Assembly (NCBI GenBank): GCA_036898135.1
Contig: CM072511.1
Location: 160,079,152-160,143,151 of the forward strand
Direction of reading: 5' to 3'
Length of the DNA: 64,000 bases
From: Oncomelania hupensis
Taxonomy: Eukaryota > Mollusca > Gastropoda > Littorinimorpha > Pomatiopsidae
Shown here: piece after piece, positions 56,801 to 57,834 of the stretch
Layout of the letters: every line of letters starts with the position of its first letter
Position numbering within the stretch: position 1 is the stretch's first letter
The notes under the pieces: model-generated
Seen by the model: only the letters and a program-made list of their open reading frames with translations
What the model was told of the DNA's origin: nothing
The model's database searches: none
Translations under genes and position numbers: made by a program

Positions 56801-57218
56801 TGTCATTGAACCTTGTTTCTCCAACAGATGTAGAAAACATCGGAGAATCGCGCAGCCTCCATGCCCAGAACTCGGACTCAATTTCTTTTAACAGGTGACC
56901 AGGCTCAATTTCAGTTTCTGGCAATCGTAGCAGTGATGTAGGCACTGTCTGTCTTCGTCGAATGTTCATAATGGTTCTACAAAACAAGCATGGCAGCATG
57001 GTTTGTGTACCTTTATTTGCAGTGGATTTCGGTGGTCTTTTAACCACATGCGGAGTATGCGGTTGAACCCCAACAGTTGCACTTCGTGCTCCTTGCCCAA
57101 CATGTATTCCACTGCCGTGTCCATGATGAGAAAAATAATTTGTTGTACCAGCAATCACAGATGACCTACTGGCCATTGGTATTTTTGCAAGAGGTACCTT
57201 ATTGATAGCGCTGGCCAT
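4287..57218 (-). CDS. DUF885-family protein, 13-exon gene (whole span)
   Basis: Joined exons (minus strand): 57218-56760, 43913-43783, 41931-41796, 41455-41387, 40681-40566, 39268-39019, 29153-29067, 24070-23976, 14625-14518, 9495-9327, 7938-7802, 5318-5149, 4438-4287. The coding length is 2079 nt (692 aa). Every intron is GT-AG and every phase join is consistent. The C-terminal half carries HETIPGHH (residues 495-502), the family's HExxPGHH signature, then the EGWGLYAEYLGEE block (540 onward). Both are typical of DUF885, a family well known in bacteria and also present in animals; it is predicted to be a metal-dependent peptidase-like enzyme, and its substrate is unknown. I see no signal peptide or membrane segment. 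The first ~105 residues form a low-complexity extension before the domain begins (LLKEIESEFWAWRLRDSP). Introns 1, 6 and 8 exceed 9 kb because of transposons. Exon calls rest on reading frame, splice sites and continuity of family-like sequence. Confidence 0.9.
4439..5148 (-). other. Intron 12
   Basis: A 710-bp intron with donor GTAAGT and acceptor TTTTACAG. I see no recognisable insertion inside it. Confidence 0.75.
5149..5318 (-). CDS. DUF885 gene exon 12
   Basis: Acceptor TTTTTAG, donor GTAAGT. It encodes WEKEQAIQYMLDNTAES... then DRYLTWPGQATAYKIGE, which corresponds to the conserved 'P-G-Q-A-x-x-Y-x-x-G' block of DUF885 proteins. Phase 2 in, phase 1 out. Confidence 0.92.
5697..6096 (-). 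pseudogene. Cysteine-rich three-module coding relic (three frames)
   Basis: Three consecutive cysteine-rich segments lie on the minus strand, each in a different frame. Module 1 (6096-5998) includes SPCQKGQKCFDIGRVC. Module 2 (5935-5825) includes GLCEDGFICDPGTQYIC. Module 3 (5780-5697) includes ALCADGLSCSTKHPFTC. All share the spacing C-x5-C-x6/7-C, so they look like repeats of one small disulfide module, as in secreted or extracellular proteins. I cannot name the family. No splice sites separate the modules (gaps of about 62 and 44 nt), so two frameshifts are likelier than three mini-exons. It lies in intron 11 of the DUF885 gene, in sense orientation, and does not fit the frame of that gene. 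It could be a decayed exon of another gene, a processed pseudogene, or a real exon damaged by assembly errors. Confidence 0.5.
6484..6685. repeat. 39-bp minisatellite, outlying block with one inverted unit
   Basis: Degenerate units (AGTATAGAAAAGTATAGAT, AATACAGATCAGAATGGGA) match the main array at 7195-7795. The last unit, about 6632-6685, is the reverse complement of the array unit (TTATCTATAATTTCCTGTAC and onward). Direct and inverted units therefore meet head to head. Confidence 0.7.
7195..7795. repeat. 39-bp minisatellite array adjoining exon 11
   Basis: The unit contains AAATACAGGTGAGAATGTGA followed by AGTACAGGAAATTATAGAT. About eleven near-perfect copies run from 7360 to 7780, with more degenerate copies before that. 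It stops less than 10 bp from the exon 11 donor. In reverse it reads as a repeated 13-residue frame, which I take as an artefact. Confidence 0.9.
7802..7938 (-). CDS. DUF885 gene exon 11
   Basis: Acceptor CCTTTCAG, donor GTGAGT. It encodes GWGLYAEYLGEEMGLYTD... and FRACRLVVDTGLNFF. Its first residues complete the E-GW-x-x-Y-x-E block after exon 10, which is one of the most conserved parts of the family and probably contributes metal- or acid-binding glutamates. Confidence 0.93.
8263..8425. repeat. ~24-bp subterminal tandem array
   Basis: About seven degenerate copies of a unit such as TTTAACCTTTTGCACTCTGG plus TCC. Each carries the same TTTAACCTTT-GCAC start as the inverted end at 9280-9298, so the array is made from the end of the element listed next. 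Confidence 0.75.
8274..9298 (-). mobile_element. Short TTAA-flanked element (piggyBac-like, non-autonomous)
   Basis: The right end reads CAGGGTGCTAAAGGTTAAA (9280-9298). Its reverse complement matches the left repeat units (TTTAACCTTT[A/T]GCAC[C/T]CTG), giving an inverted repeat of about 18 bp that includes TTAA. A short acidic ORF sits on the minus strand at 9038-8856. The TTAA target and CC-starting ends suggest piggyBac, but no catalytic core is present. It lies in intron 10, ending 28 bp before the exon 10 donor. Confidence 0.45.
8856..9038 (-). CDS. Short acidic ORF, possible transposase N-terminal remnant
   Basis: 60 codons starting MFDDEALFHELFMDSDSG. The acid- and serine-rich start resembles N-termini of piggyBac-type transposases, as does the ORF at 10373-10570. 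No catalytic region follows. A weak call based on composition and its place in a TTAA-flanked element. Confidence 0.3.
   Translation of the reverse strand: MFDDEALFHELFMDSDSGNELCHSFYLHQATARKGVSDDEGREVADISGVLSVSRGEHII
9327..9495 (-). CDS. DUF885 gene exon 10 (HExxPGHH motif)
   Basis: Acceptor CTCTACAG, donor GTCTGT. It encodes ATIGIMALVLHETIPGHH followed by LQSIYSMTSDIPKYRAYVED and ends ...TAYIE. The HExxPGHH signature (residues 495-502) is the most diagnostic element for DUF885 and is the expected metal-binding site. Phase 2 in, phase 0 out. Confidence 0.95.
9500..9965. other. Intron 9 sequence with SINE-like fragments
   Basis: GGAGTACCCGGAGAAA at 9723-9738 is a short block also seen near 24446. 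A block around 9608-9665 (GGCCTCCTCCCTGGGGAAGG) resembles decayed SINE material. No gene. Boundaries are unclear. Confidence 0.35.
9966..10038 (+). repeat. Interspersed family B, 5' part (split)
   Basis: AAAAAAGGTAAAGGTGTTCC through GAGGCGTTGGGGAG matches the copy at 40915-41160. The match resumes at 10837, so a TTAA element was inserted into this copy. Confidence 0.65.
10039..10333. repeat. 59-bp tandem array, five units
   Basis: Exactly five 59-bp units start at 10039, 10098, 10157, 10216 and 10275. Each begins TGGGCCATC[T/G]TAACCCTTT and ends TTTTCAAAAACG. Units differ by only a few bases. The unit spans both sides of the element/flank junction (see findings). Confidence 0.95.
10049..10836 (+). 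mobile_element. piggyBac-like non-autonomous element
   Basis: The left end is [G/T]TAACCCTTTCCGG and the right end is CCTGAAAAAGGGTTAA (10821-10836). They form a 10-bp inverted repeat TTAACCCTTT, with TTAA at the right end and a mutated GTAA at the outermost left. It splits a family B copy. Inside are the 59-bp array and a 66-codon acidic ORF. The TTAA target and CCC...GGG ends fit piggyBac. The transposase core is missing. Confidence 0.6.
10373..10570 (+). CDS. Short acidic ORF, likely piggyBac transposase N-terminal remnant
   Basis: MFRGTEEIILAAISDSDDSD and onward: 66 codons, strongly acidic with repeated DSD and ESDLSDSD motifs, ending in TAA. N-terminal acidic Ser-Asp runs of this kind are typical of piggyBac transposases. 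The DDD catalytic core is absent. It sits just after the 59-bp array in the same element. It could also be a chance acidic frame. Confidence 0.45.
   Translation: MFRGTEEIILAAISDSDDSDSVFEGFDEGNHVHIDPSKQSDWDIDSEALESDLSDSDVDILTSCP
10837..10905 (+). repeat. Interspersed family B, 3' part (split)
   Basis: The GTCTCCTCGCTTTTG...CTTACCTTCCC and TTCTAAACA blocks continue the family B copy interrupted at 10038. They match 41010-41060. Confidence 0.6.
10909..11505 (-). repeat. Interspersed family A, copy 2
   Basis: Near full-length copy. It runs from GGGTCCAGCAGACTGCAAAG through ATCCACATAAAAGATCTG, CACTTTACAATAAAGAC and GAAGAGTTTTCAAGAAAAAA to CCCCCGGCACCCCCACGG. Orientation is inferred from the (CAAT)n tail of copy 3. 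Confidence 0.8.
11506..11914. other. Spacer with a possible family B end
   Basis: AGGTACCTATTCACAGCTGG at 11509-11528 resembles the ...ATACCCATTCACCGATGAC end of the family B copy at 41060. The rest is AT-rich without recognisable features. Confidence 0.4.
11915..12640 (-). repeat. Interspersed family A, copy 3 (with tail)
   Basis: It starts with (ATTG)n at 11912-11930, then TTGCTTTAGGTCCAGCGGAC, which on the minus strand is a (CAAT)n 3' tail. It continues through all family landmarks to a perfect 13-bp hairpin CCTATAAAGGAAA...TTTCCTTTATAGG (about 12510-12563) and a block ending CCCACTCAAAATAAACATCG. This is the most complete copy. Confidence 0.82.
12641..13560 (+). repeat. Unclassified region ending in a family A-like 3' tail
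   Basis: 13484-13555 reads AATGTGGTCCTGATTCGGCC and then TCTGGACCCAATAAACATTG with an ATCT-rich tail. This is the reverse complement of the family A terminal block, so it is a plus-strand tail. A 31-bp direct duplication (ACCAAATAGT[G/A]CCACTTCACC) lies at 13277-13338. Upstream of that I recognise nothing. Confidence 0.4.
13613..13720 (-). repeat. SINE 3' tail fragment
   Basis: TCTTATATAGCGCTTTTCCAG through CAAGAGCTGCTCAAGGTGCTGG is the reverse complement of the tail of the SINE at 19356-19803 (AAAAAGCGCTATATAAGA). Only the tail half is present. Confidence 0.75.
13855..14450 (-). repeat. Interspersed family A, copy 4
   Basis: GGGTCCAGCGGACTGCAAAT through AATCCGTATAAAAGATCTGC and TCAAGAAAAAAGGTAGGCGA to the ACTCCCGGCATTCACACAGG block. 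A short duplication (AATATCATAGGAAACCCT twice near 14144-14200) is private to this copy. It ends about 70 bp from exon 9. Confidence 0.8.
14518..14625 (-). CDS. DUF885 gene exon 9
   Basis: Acceptor TTTCCAG, donor GTACGT. It encodes VQEMPYDGPGGVYLAGTPDG and then PGIFYANVENPEDT, matching the 'V-x-x-x-P ... G-x-[FY]-Y-x-N' stretch that precedes the HExxPGHH block in this family. Phase 2 in, phase 2 out. Confidence 0.9.
14758..14850. repeat. (TA)n microsatellite
   Basis: About 35 uninterrupted TA units, then shorter TA and CA runs. Expected to be length-variable. Confidence 0.97.
14860..15993. other. No feature seen in intron 8
   Basis: AT-rich intronic sequence with a TTTCATTTATTTCATTTATT run near 15293. 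No domain-bearing frame. Confidence 0.45.
15994..16152. repeat. 54-bp tandem repeat, three copies
   Basis: Units begin AAATTCACCAAATACAAATC and end GGGTGTATTCAAATTGT. Three copies, nearly identical. Confidence 0.93.
16153..18020. other. Intron 8, with a short family A end
   Basis: At 16886-16948 there is (ATTG)n followed by TTGCTTTAGGTCCAGCGGAC, only the terminal ~60 bp of family A. Pyrimidine-rich stretches lie at 16213-16270 and 17060-17115. No gene recognised. Confidence 0.5.
18024..18230. repeat. 23-bp tandem array, about nine copies
   Basis: Unit GAC[G/A]C[C/A]CA[A/G]G plus AAAATAAACATAA. Two variants (ending CCCAGG and CACAAG) tend to alternate. Long minus-strand frames through it are artefacts of the repeat. 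Confidence 0.92.
18240..19350. other. No feature seen in intron 8
   Basis: AT-rich sequence without a recognisable coding or RNA feature. Confidence 0.4.
19356..19803 (+). mobile_element. tRNA-derived SINE
   Basis: The Pol III A box TGGTCTAATGG (19373-19383) and B box GGTTCGAGCCC (19416-19426) are spaced as in a tRNA head. A body follows with CTGGGAAAGACACTTTACTCC-like sequence. The tail reads AAAAAGCGCTATATAAGAAC and ends in a 16-bp A run (19788-19803). The head folds only poorly as a tRNA, so it is not a functional tRNA gene. The tail is shared with fragments at 13613 and 58085. Confidence 0.88.
19804..22500 (+). pseudogene. L2/CR1-like non-LTR retrotransposon, 5'-truncated and decayed
   Basis: It starts inside the endonuclease domain (THEAGHTLDIVLTHP, then the HMSDHYCV motif near 19995). 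A linker follows, then reverse transcriptase: GVPQGSVLGPLLF near 21256 and the catalytic FFADDSELY near 21350. The C-terminal block includes SRLDYCNNLLANLP and the HWIPVHKR and WWNALPEG motifs. In-frame stops at 20862 and 21627 and frame changes near 20150, 20535, 20905 and 20995 show it is dead. The 3' end is GCGCTTTATAAATTATTCAT with (ATTC)n, typical of L2/CR1-type elements. It lies antisense in intron 8. Confidence 0.9.
22501..23975. other. No feature seen in intron 8
   Basis: AT-rich, with a short ATTATT run at 22902-22918. Nothing recognisable. Confidence 0.4.
23976..24070 (-). CDS. DUF885 gene exon 8
   Basis: Acceptor GTTTGCAG, donor GTAGGT. It encodes DDLLEMYEEIIYERIYPKIH and LFKDIPNLPL. 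In the family this follows the 'DPKF' block. The donor choice gives an Asp at the junction and keeps phase 2 into exon 9. Confidence 0.87.
24440..24575 (-). mobile_element. tRNA-derived SINE fragment
   Basis: On the minus strand, GGCGCACTGGGTAAATCGCC (A-box region, degenerate) is followed by a B box CTGGTTCGATTCCCGC (24503-24518). GAGTACCCGGAAAAAAACC lies at the far end and is also found near 9723. Likely an old SINE head with part of the body. Confidence 0.5.
24826..25030 (+). repeat. Interspersed family C, copy 2 (5' fragment)
   Basis: AAACTAGAAGGGCAAAGCCC and ATATGACTTACATACTCC, then the ATGACCTTGACATCCGGC block. It stops after about 200 bp. Confidence 0.7.
25031..26150. other. Intron 7, with a 39-bp LINE scrap
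   Basis: GAAACTCCGATGGTATGGCC at 25949-25968 lies in a 39-bp match to the C-terminal part of the LINE near 59956-59994. It is a tiny relic of that family. The rest is AT-rich without features. Confidence 0.5.
26155..26259 (+). repeat. Interspersed family C, copy 3, left part (split)
   Basis: TCGACTTTGACCTTCATGTG through CCATTCTACTG. It is continued at 28508 after the hAT-like insertion, in the same order as copy 1 (2270-2420). Confidence 0.75.
26330..26382. other. Three consecutive GC-rich hairpins
   Basis: GCCTGCAAAGCAGGC (26330-26344), CCCCCTAGCGGGG (26348-26360) and TCCGGGGGCATGC plus TCCCCCGGA (26361-26382). They stand out in AT-rich surroundings as three adjacent inverted repeats inside the hAT-like element. 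Confidence 0.8.
26640..26870 (-). pseudogene. BED zinc-finger fragment of a hAT-type transposase
   Basis: Encodes KYVEKFGDHIENLKVPGKAY, then CTLCRTEISYGGSGAADLAG, then HLKSKRH: the C-x2-C...H-x5-H layout of a BED finger. Just upstream (about 26930-26870), another frame reads KNKWRWDWL, which matches the second fragment at 27885-28015. A frameshift therefore lies between. No dimerisation or catalytic region was found. Confidence 0.65.
27885..28015 (-). pseudogene. Second BED-type fragment in the same element
   Basis: KNKWRWDWMEGEVEEEKLSQ and then HIRKIPRVGHAFCVLC: the same KNKWRWDW start and C-x2-C half as the fragment at 26640-26930. The histidine half is missing. Two copies of a domain N-terminus within one 2.2-kb element suggest rearrangement or nested copies. 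Confidence 0.55.
28508..29045 (+). repeat. Interspersed family C, copy 3, right part
   Basis: It resumes with TACTGTACAATGACC, then TTGACCTTCAAGATCAACGC, the GACCTTGACATGAAGTCATT block and AGACAGACGGCGGACAGAGA. It closes with GGACTCATCTCGCACAGATT and a GT run, near the exon 7 donor. Confidence 0.75.
29067..29153 (-). CDS. DUF885 gene exon 7
   Basis: Acceptor CCAACAG, donor GTAAGT. It encodes ALERLNFKGTIKEFYDSIRK and then DPKFHAETS. The 'G-F/N-F-K-G-T-x-x-E-F' and 'DPKF' pattern is characteristic of DUF885. Phase 0 on both sides. Confidence 0.92.
29343..29460. repeat. Two-copy direct repeat (~53 bp)
   Basis: GAACAGCACACAA...AATCCCATTTTCCGACAAGC and GAACAGCACACAAGAATCCC...CCGACAAGCTCTGTC. Nearly identical adjacent copies. 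Confidence 0.85.
29633..30323 (+). repeat. Interspersed family C, copy 4, left part (split by the LTR element)
   Basis: GAAGGGCAAAGCCCATATGA onward with TTGACCTTCAAGATCAAAGC and the TCCAGTTACCTTGACCTTGG block. It is broken at 30323 by the LTR retrotransposon and resumes at 38696. Confidence 0.8.
30319..30323. other. Target-site duplication, left
   Basis: GTGAT immediately before the 5' LTR. It is repeated as GTGAT at 38696-38700 immediately after the 3' LTR. Confidence 0.95.
30324..31991 (+). repeat. 5' LTR (1668 bp)
   Basis: Begins TGTCGCGAGT and ends GCCGTGACA (TG...CA). It has the same length as the 3' LTR, with a constant offset of 6704 bp, and I saw no differences in the parts compared. 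AATAAA occurs at 30886, 30961 and 31877. It contains an imperfect ~145-bp internal duplication with hairpins (31315-31358 and 31458-31501). Short open frames inside are duplicated in both LTRs and look non-coding. Confidence 0.97.
31996..32013 (+). promoter_or_regulatory. Primer-binding site (tRNA-Trp type)
   Basis: TGGTGACCCCGACGTGAT, four bases after the LTR. From memory of animal tRNA-Trp, this is complementary to its 3' end including CCA over 18 nt. Confidence 0.85.
32329..33431 (+). CDS. gag (capsid region)
   Basis: The likelier start is ATG at 32365 (AACCATGGC context) rather than 32329. After a Ser/Thr-rich leader comes a long charged coiled coil (roughly residues 125-225 of the longer frame) rich in REEL/RKQE heptads. 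Then a capsid-like region follows: YRVKLPSFDEKDDIDQYLLH, FRSMKKETSENFPSFVKRMK, DVFVLEQFMSTLNPD. Family-like sequence then continues in the next frame from about 33432, although this frame stays open to 33822. Gag packages the element RNA. Confidence 0.85.
33432..34745 (+). CDS. gag C-terminus, protease and integrase N-terminal half
   Basis: This frame begins with capsid C-terminal sequence (VREHKVTTSEEAATVADVRV). It then has a zinc knuckle CFECGEKGHFRRNC (33657-33698, C-x2-C-x4-H-x4-C), an aspartic protease with DTGAE near 33850, a linker, the integrase HHCC zinc finger (H-x4-H... YCQTCDAC, about 34427-34560) and the first core Asp in VAVDLIGP (34641). Gag and pol are not separated by a stop here. 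The frame is lost near 34740, where the segment after YPEAI is shorter than usual, so a small out-of-frame deletion is likely. Confidence 0.85.
34751..34980 (+). CDS. integrase core, second segment
   Basis: Frame 2 continues the core: LSDRGSQFTS (second Asp at 34799-34801) and NGLVERFNQ (Glu at 34907-34909), with 35 residues between Asp and Glu (DD35E). It ends near 34980 at TGGGATCGCTATTCC, where one base appears missing and the reading passes to frame 1. Confidence 0.85.
34981..36948 (+). CDS. integrase C-terminus, reverse transcriptase and RNase H
   Basis: Open from 34948. It starts with FPALLFAYREVPQESTKFSP and LLYGHTVRGP, then a GPY/F module (MAWRGPYRVVGKVG, about 35315). Reverse transcriptase runs from about 35695 (IEPAQSPYSSPVVLVRKRD, KIDLSRGYWQIPV) with the catalytic FMDD at 36145-36156. 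RNase H has TDASDVGLGAVL (Asp at 36598), IEKECFAVVF and TDHSPLQWL. TAA at 36946-36948. This places RT/RH after integrase in one frame. Confidence 0.93.
   Translation, partial: FPALLFAYREVPQESTKFSPFQLLYGHTVRGPMQVLRELWTRETQKGEVKSALKHVIDLREKVEETCKIAKESLSKEAFRHKQHFDKKAKLRTFAVGSKVLILSLCKENKLKMAWRGPYRVVGKVGSCDYKIQVGDKVKTYHVNLLQQYKERESGIAAVAVLDEPEDEEEAQIISEPLPVFPMEAEETVKDIQLDPENPAIHEEIRELVTQFPDILTDLPLKTNLAECEIRMEDDTPVRTRQFPIPFAHKEIIRKEVETMLKLGVIEPAQSPYSSPVVLVRKRDDKIRFCVDFRCMNKKVIFDAEPLPDVEYLFSKLGKARYLSKIDLSRGYWQIPVRQEDRPKTAFTTDLGQFQFVVMPFGLKTAGACFSRMMRALLLPLKLEDVDNFMDDILIATETKERHLDVLQKVLQRLREAHLSARPTKCYLGFAQVEYLGHMVGKNKMVPLERVMEKIRQVEPPTTKKQVKSFLGLVGFYRRFIPHFAEIALPLTDLTKGGKAGVVQWTDRCQQAFEQLKERLSSQPVCCLPDWSKEFVLRTDASDVGLGAVLLQDQGFGLQPLACASKKLNAAERNYSPIEKECFAVVFGIQKYSQFLMGRHFKVQTDHSPLQWLHRVKPQSPRLMRWSLQLQPYSFTIEAIAGRDNVDADFLSRNV
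37014..37027 (+). promoter_or_regulatory. Polypurine tract
   Basis: A followed by ten G residues (37015-37024) and ATA, immediately before the 3' LTR. It is the expected priming site for plus-strand DNA. Confidence 0.85.
37028..38695 (+). repeat. 3' LTR (1668 bp)
   Basis: The same sequence as the 5' LTR over the parts compared. Starts TGTCGCGAGT, ends GCCGTGACA, followed by GTGAT. Confidence 0.97.
38696..38985 (+). repeat. Interspersed family C, copy 4, right part
   Basis: It resumes with GTGATCTTAACCTTGAAGTG and runs through TTCATCTCGCACAGATTTAC to ACTCACATTGCTATGTATTC. It ends about 35 bp before exon 6. Confidence 0.8.
39019..39268 (-). CDS. DUF885 gene exon 6
   Basis: The longest internal exon (250 bp). 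Acceptor CCTGTTCAG, donor GTGAGG. It encodes ESLRSRAVDVITNLNQALEH, WGISGWQDGQEVYQACLRYH and TSTNMTPHQVHDLGLREVAR. The 'G-x-x-x-Y...L-R-x-x-T-[ST]-x-x-x-[ST]-P-x-x-V-H-x-x-G' pattern is a strong family signature. Confidence 0.94.
39574..39665. repeat. 49-bp direct repeat, two copies
   Basis: GTGGGTAGGTGTTGCACTGC and TTGATGGCACATT occur at 39574 and again at 39623. Confidence 0.9.
39670..40560. other. No feature seen in intron 5
   Basis: No domain-bearing frame or repeat recognised. A G-rich stretch at 40494-40524. Confidence 0.4.
40566..40681 (-). CDS. DUF885 gene exon 5
   Basis: Acceptor TTTTTCAG, donor GTGAGT. It encodes ADVPSQIDGITSVCIQESPF, YQPVFTTTLDD and DLDEDK. The frame has no stop in 116 bp and joins phase 0 to phase 2. 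Confidence 0.88.
40915..41160 (+). repeat. Interspersed family B, uninterrupted copy
   Basis: AAAAGGTAAAGGTGTTCCCG, GTCGTTGGGGAGAGAGG, TTATCTCCTCTTCCTCGCTG, CTACCTTCCCAGGTTCTAAA and TAGATACCCATTCACCGATG. This is the reference copy for the split one at 9966-10905. A GTTTGGTGGTTGCC block follows. Confidence 0.65.
41387..41455 (-). CDS. DUF885 gene exon 4
   Basis: 69 bp. Acceptor GTTTCAG, donor GTGAGT. It encodes IFEKIGLLKKAVATRRTLNL plus VSV. Phase 0 on both sides. Confidence 0.88.
41796..41931 (-). CDS. DUF885 gene exon 3
   Basis: Acceptor ATTTTGCAG, donor GTATTG (weaker). It encodes YFAMNNVNFLEGINADPGRL, MPMATVGDYENYLQRCNKLF and VQ. The 'N-x-x-x-G' and 'D-Y-E-N-Y-L-x-R' blocks are typical of the family's N-terminal half. 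Confidence 0.92.
41932..43647. other. Intron 2, no feature seen
   Basis: AT-rich. No recognisable transposon domain or RNA gene. Confidence 0.4.
43648..43735 (+). repeat. Interspersed family C, copy 5 (5' fragment)
   Basis: AAAACTAGAAGGCAAAGCCC and ATTGACTCACTTGTTCCTTATG. It stops within 100 bp, just before exon 2. Confidence 0.65.
43783..43913 (-). CDS. DUF885 gene exon 2
   Basis: Acceptor GTATTGCAG, donor GTATGT. It encodes IAVEDFLVRLKAVNRSELDK, EDRLDFDIFTDHL and YLDGSKWN. This matches the family's 'L-x-x-L-x-x-[IV]-D-x-x-x-L...D-x-D-I-L-x-x-x-L' region. Phase 0 in, phase 2 out. Confidence 0.93.
44165..44400 (+). repeat. Interspersed family C, copy 6
   Basis: ACTAGAAGGGCAAAATTTTC, then CTGTGACCTTGACCTTGAAG and AGTCATTCATTCACTGATCA. 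It ends with the ATTGCTATGCATGCGAATC block. Internally deleted relative to copy 1. Confidence 0.7.
44860..45010 (+). repeat. Interspersed family C, 3' end with G run
   Basis: GAACTCATCAGCACAGATATG, then a run of 14 G residues (44924-44937) within a G-rich tract, a GT run and GACAGACTCGCACTGCGGC. This is the same end as copies 1, 3 and 4. Confidence 0.6.
45465..46050 (+). repeat. Interspersed family C, diverged copy
   Basis: GTAGGACAAAGCCCTTATGACTC at the start. The end reads CAGAACTCACTTCGCACTG and GACTCGCAATGCTGCACGC. The middle is largely unrelated, so this is an old or rearranged copy. Confidence 0.5.
46650..46800 (+). repeat. SINE tail fragment with 18-bp triplication
   Basis: GGCTTGAGATAGATCCCGTC and CAGCGCTTTGCGCAGCTCTA match the SINE tail at 19715-19760. 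Inside it TTTAGCCAGCGCTTTGCC is repeated three times (46699-46752). It ends in an ATTC run. Confidence 0.7.
46900..47350. repeat. Degenerate ~43-bp tandem array
   Basis: Repeats of CATGACATAGGCTTACATGA plus ACTATTATTAAACAAAAAAT. About nine copies, best preserved at 46940-47045 and decaying on both sides. Confidence 0.8.
47932..48310 (+). pseudogene. Tc1 transposase, N-terminal DNA-binding half
   Basis: Starts MPPRRRLTDADRGRAIAWLQ. It contains the paired-like helix-turn-helix region (VKEVGRRLGVSHYVAQRLRE) and the SGRTRVTTARQD linker, then YQTIRNRLHEANLRSRRP. Around 48295-48320 one base appears to be lost and the homologous reading continues in the next frame. Confidence 0.88.
48318..48950 (+). 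pseudogene. Tc1 transposase, catalytic half
   Basis: Contains LFTDESRFSL (first Asp), SVIMWGGF, LQDDNARPHRA (second Asp) and SPDLNSIEHLWD (Glu). Exactly 34 residues lie between the second Asp and the Glu, i.e. DD34E. It runs uninterrupted to TGA at 48948-48950. The triad is intact, so the frameshift near 48310 is the only visible lesion. Confidence 0.92.
49360..49565 (-). repeat. SINE tail scrap followed by a family A fragment
   Basis: TATAATGCTTTTCTAGCTCA resembles the shared SINE tail. From 49405, AGGGTCCAGCGGACTGCACA through CTTTACAATAAAGCAGAG is the tail-proximal part of family A. Confidence 0.65.
49566..50232. other. No feature seen in intron 1
   Basis: AT-rich, with no recognisable features. 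Confidence 0.4.
50233..50471. repeat. 38-bp minisatellite, 6.3 copies
   Basis: Unit CACACCAAAGGGGAATAGAT plus TTATACAGAAAGCC[C/T]CGG. The first three copies end CCCCGG and the next three CCCTGG. The unit resembles the family A segment ATACTATTTATACAGAAACTCCCGGC (see findings). Confidence 0.95.
50478..50545 (-). repeat. SINE fragment
   Basis: CAAGGTGCTGGCAGATACAGG and ACTAACTCAAACTGCCGAAG is the reverse complement of part of the SINE tail at 19695-19745. Confidence 0.55.
50990..51180 (+). pseudogene. Decayed LINE C-terminal fragment
   Basis: One frame reads KSSLKTRLFLKKCLIS (about 51072-51120), preceded by LRPATLNSLPAL in another. This is the usual end of L2/CR1- or Jockey-type polymerases. 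It is followed by pyrimidine-rich sequence. Confidence 0.6.
51200..53040. other. Intron 1, no gene seen
   Basis: AT-rich. Two loosely similar blocks near 51900 and 52010 (TTTTC[C/T]TTCAGCTGC...AGTTCTTTGCT-like) suggest an old ~110-bp duplication. A homopolymer A/T region lies at 52455-52495. Confidence 0.4.
53047..56322. repeat. Region with recurring GTTAAGTTACATTCA-type motif, often as inverted pairs
   Basis: Plus-strand forms lie at about 53047, 53451, 53637, 53826, 54229, 55300, 55480, 55850 and 56305. Complement forms (TGAATGTAA...TTAACA) lie at about 53425, 53605, 53783 and 54171. Four of these make close inverted pairs. The sequence between them is not obviously repeated. AT-rich, with no convincing coding frame. 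Confidence 0.55.
56395..56580 (+). pseudogene. LINE C-terminal scrap
   Basis: Reads ELPLTVSVEREIEIWNQLPA and then SVVETPTLNAFKTI. The W-N-x-L-P...V-x-x-x-x-x-x-x-F-K pattern is the conserved end of CR1/Jockey-like polymerases. It lies in intron 1, close to the exon 1 donor. Confidence 0.6.
56760..57218 (-). CDS. DUF885 gene exon 1 (start codon)
   Basis: ATG at 57218 in AAAACCATGG, a strong context. No upstream in-frame ATG is seen before a stop. Residues 1-105 are Ser/His/Arg-rich (NYFSHHGHGSGIHVGQGARS, MNIRRRQTVP) with no signal peptide. The domain begins LLKEIESEFWAWRLRDSPMF and ends ...YTQRK at a GTTAGA donor, phase 0. A second ATG (MNIRRR) could give a shorter protein. The 12.8-kb intron 1 follows. 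Confidence 0.88.
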
Positions 57219-57296
57219 GGTTTTTACTTCAACTGCAAGCAACGAACTATCGGTTTGCGAAAGCTGTAATGTTTAGCCTTCGATAAAAATACTCTG

Positions 57297-57305
57297 TTAT
57301 ATATA
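57297..57305 (-). promoter_or_regulatory. TATA box of the DUF885 gene
   Basis: TATATATAA on the minus strand, about 80 nt upstream of the ATG. This predicts a start near 57270 and a 5' UTR of about 50 nt. CCAAT boxes on the same strand lie at 57339-57335 and 57390-57386. A spliced 5' UTR exon further upstream cannot be excluded. Confidence 0.5.
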
Positions 57306-57334
57306 GTTCCACTGCCTTTACCACAGAGAAGTAG

Positions 57335-57390
57335 ATTGGTCCAGTTTTCTCCAGTTCTGTTCTTTTTTTTGTAAACAAGGCGCCGATTGG
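57335..57390 (-). promoter_or_regulatory. Two CCAAT boxes
   Basis: Plus-strand ATTGG at 57335-57339 and 57386-57390, i.e. CCAAT on the gene strand, roughly 65 and 115 bp before the predicted start. This spacing is normal for animal promoters. Confidence 0.45.
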
Positions 57391-57834
57391 TTAAGAGTAA
57401 AATCTACGTAAGGGAATGCACTCTTCTTCATGCCTTGCTGACTGGAAAATTTCCATCAACGATCATAGGGCTATTTATTTATAAAGGACAAGAAAATGTT
57501 TATTTATTTATCTGTTTATTAAATAATTATGTGTACAAATAGATAAATAAATTTAAGTTGTAAATATTTTACTTAAAATTTTAAATCTATAGTTTGACCT
57601 CCACCCACTACTCATGCGCACAGCAAAGCCAAAGGAGAAATGATAGAGGATCAATGCCAGGAAATAGAGAACAGTCTGAACAAGAACAACAAGAAGGCCT
57701 ACCAGACTCTGACTGAGAAGCAGCTGACAAGACTTAGTGTTAAACAGCCCAAGGTCTCCACGATCCAAAGCAAGTCTGTCCTATGCCTAACAGAAGAACA
57801 AGAAGTCTTGGATAGTTACAGTTATATAGATTAA

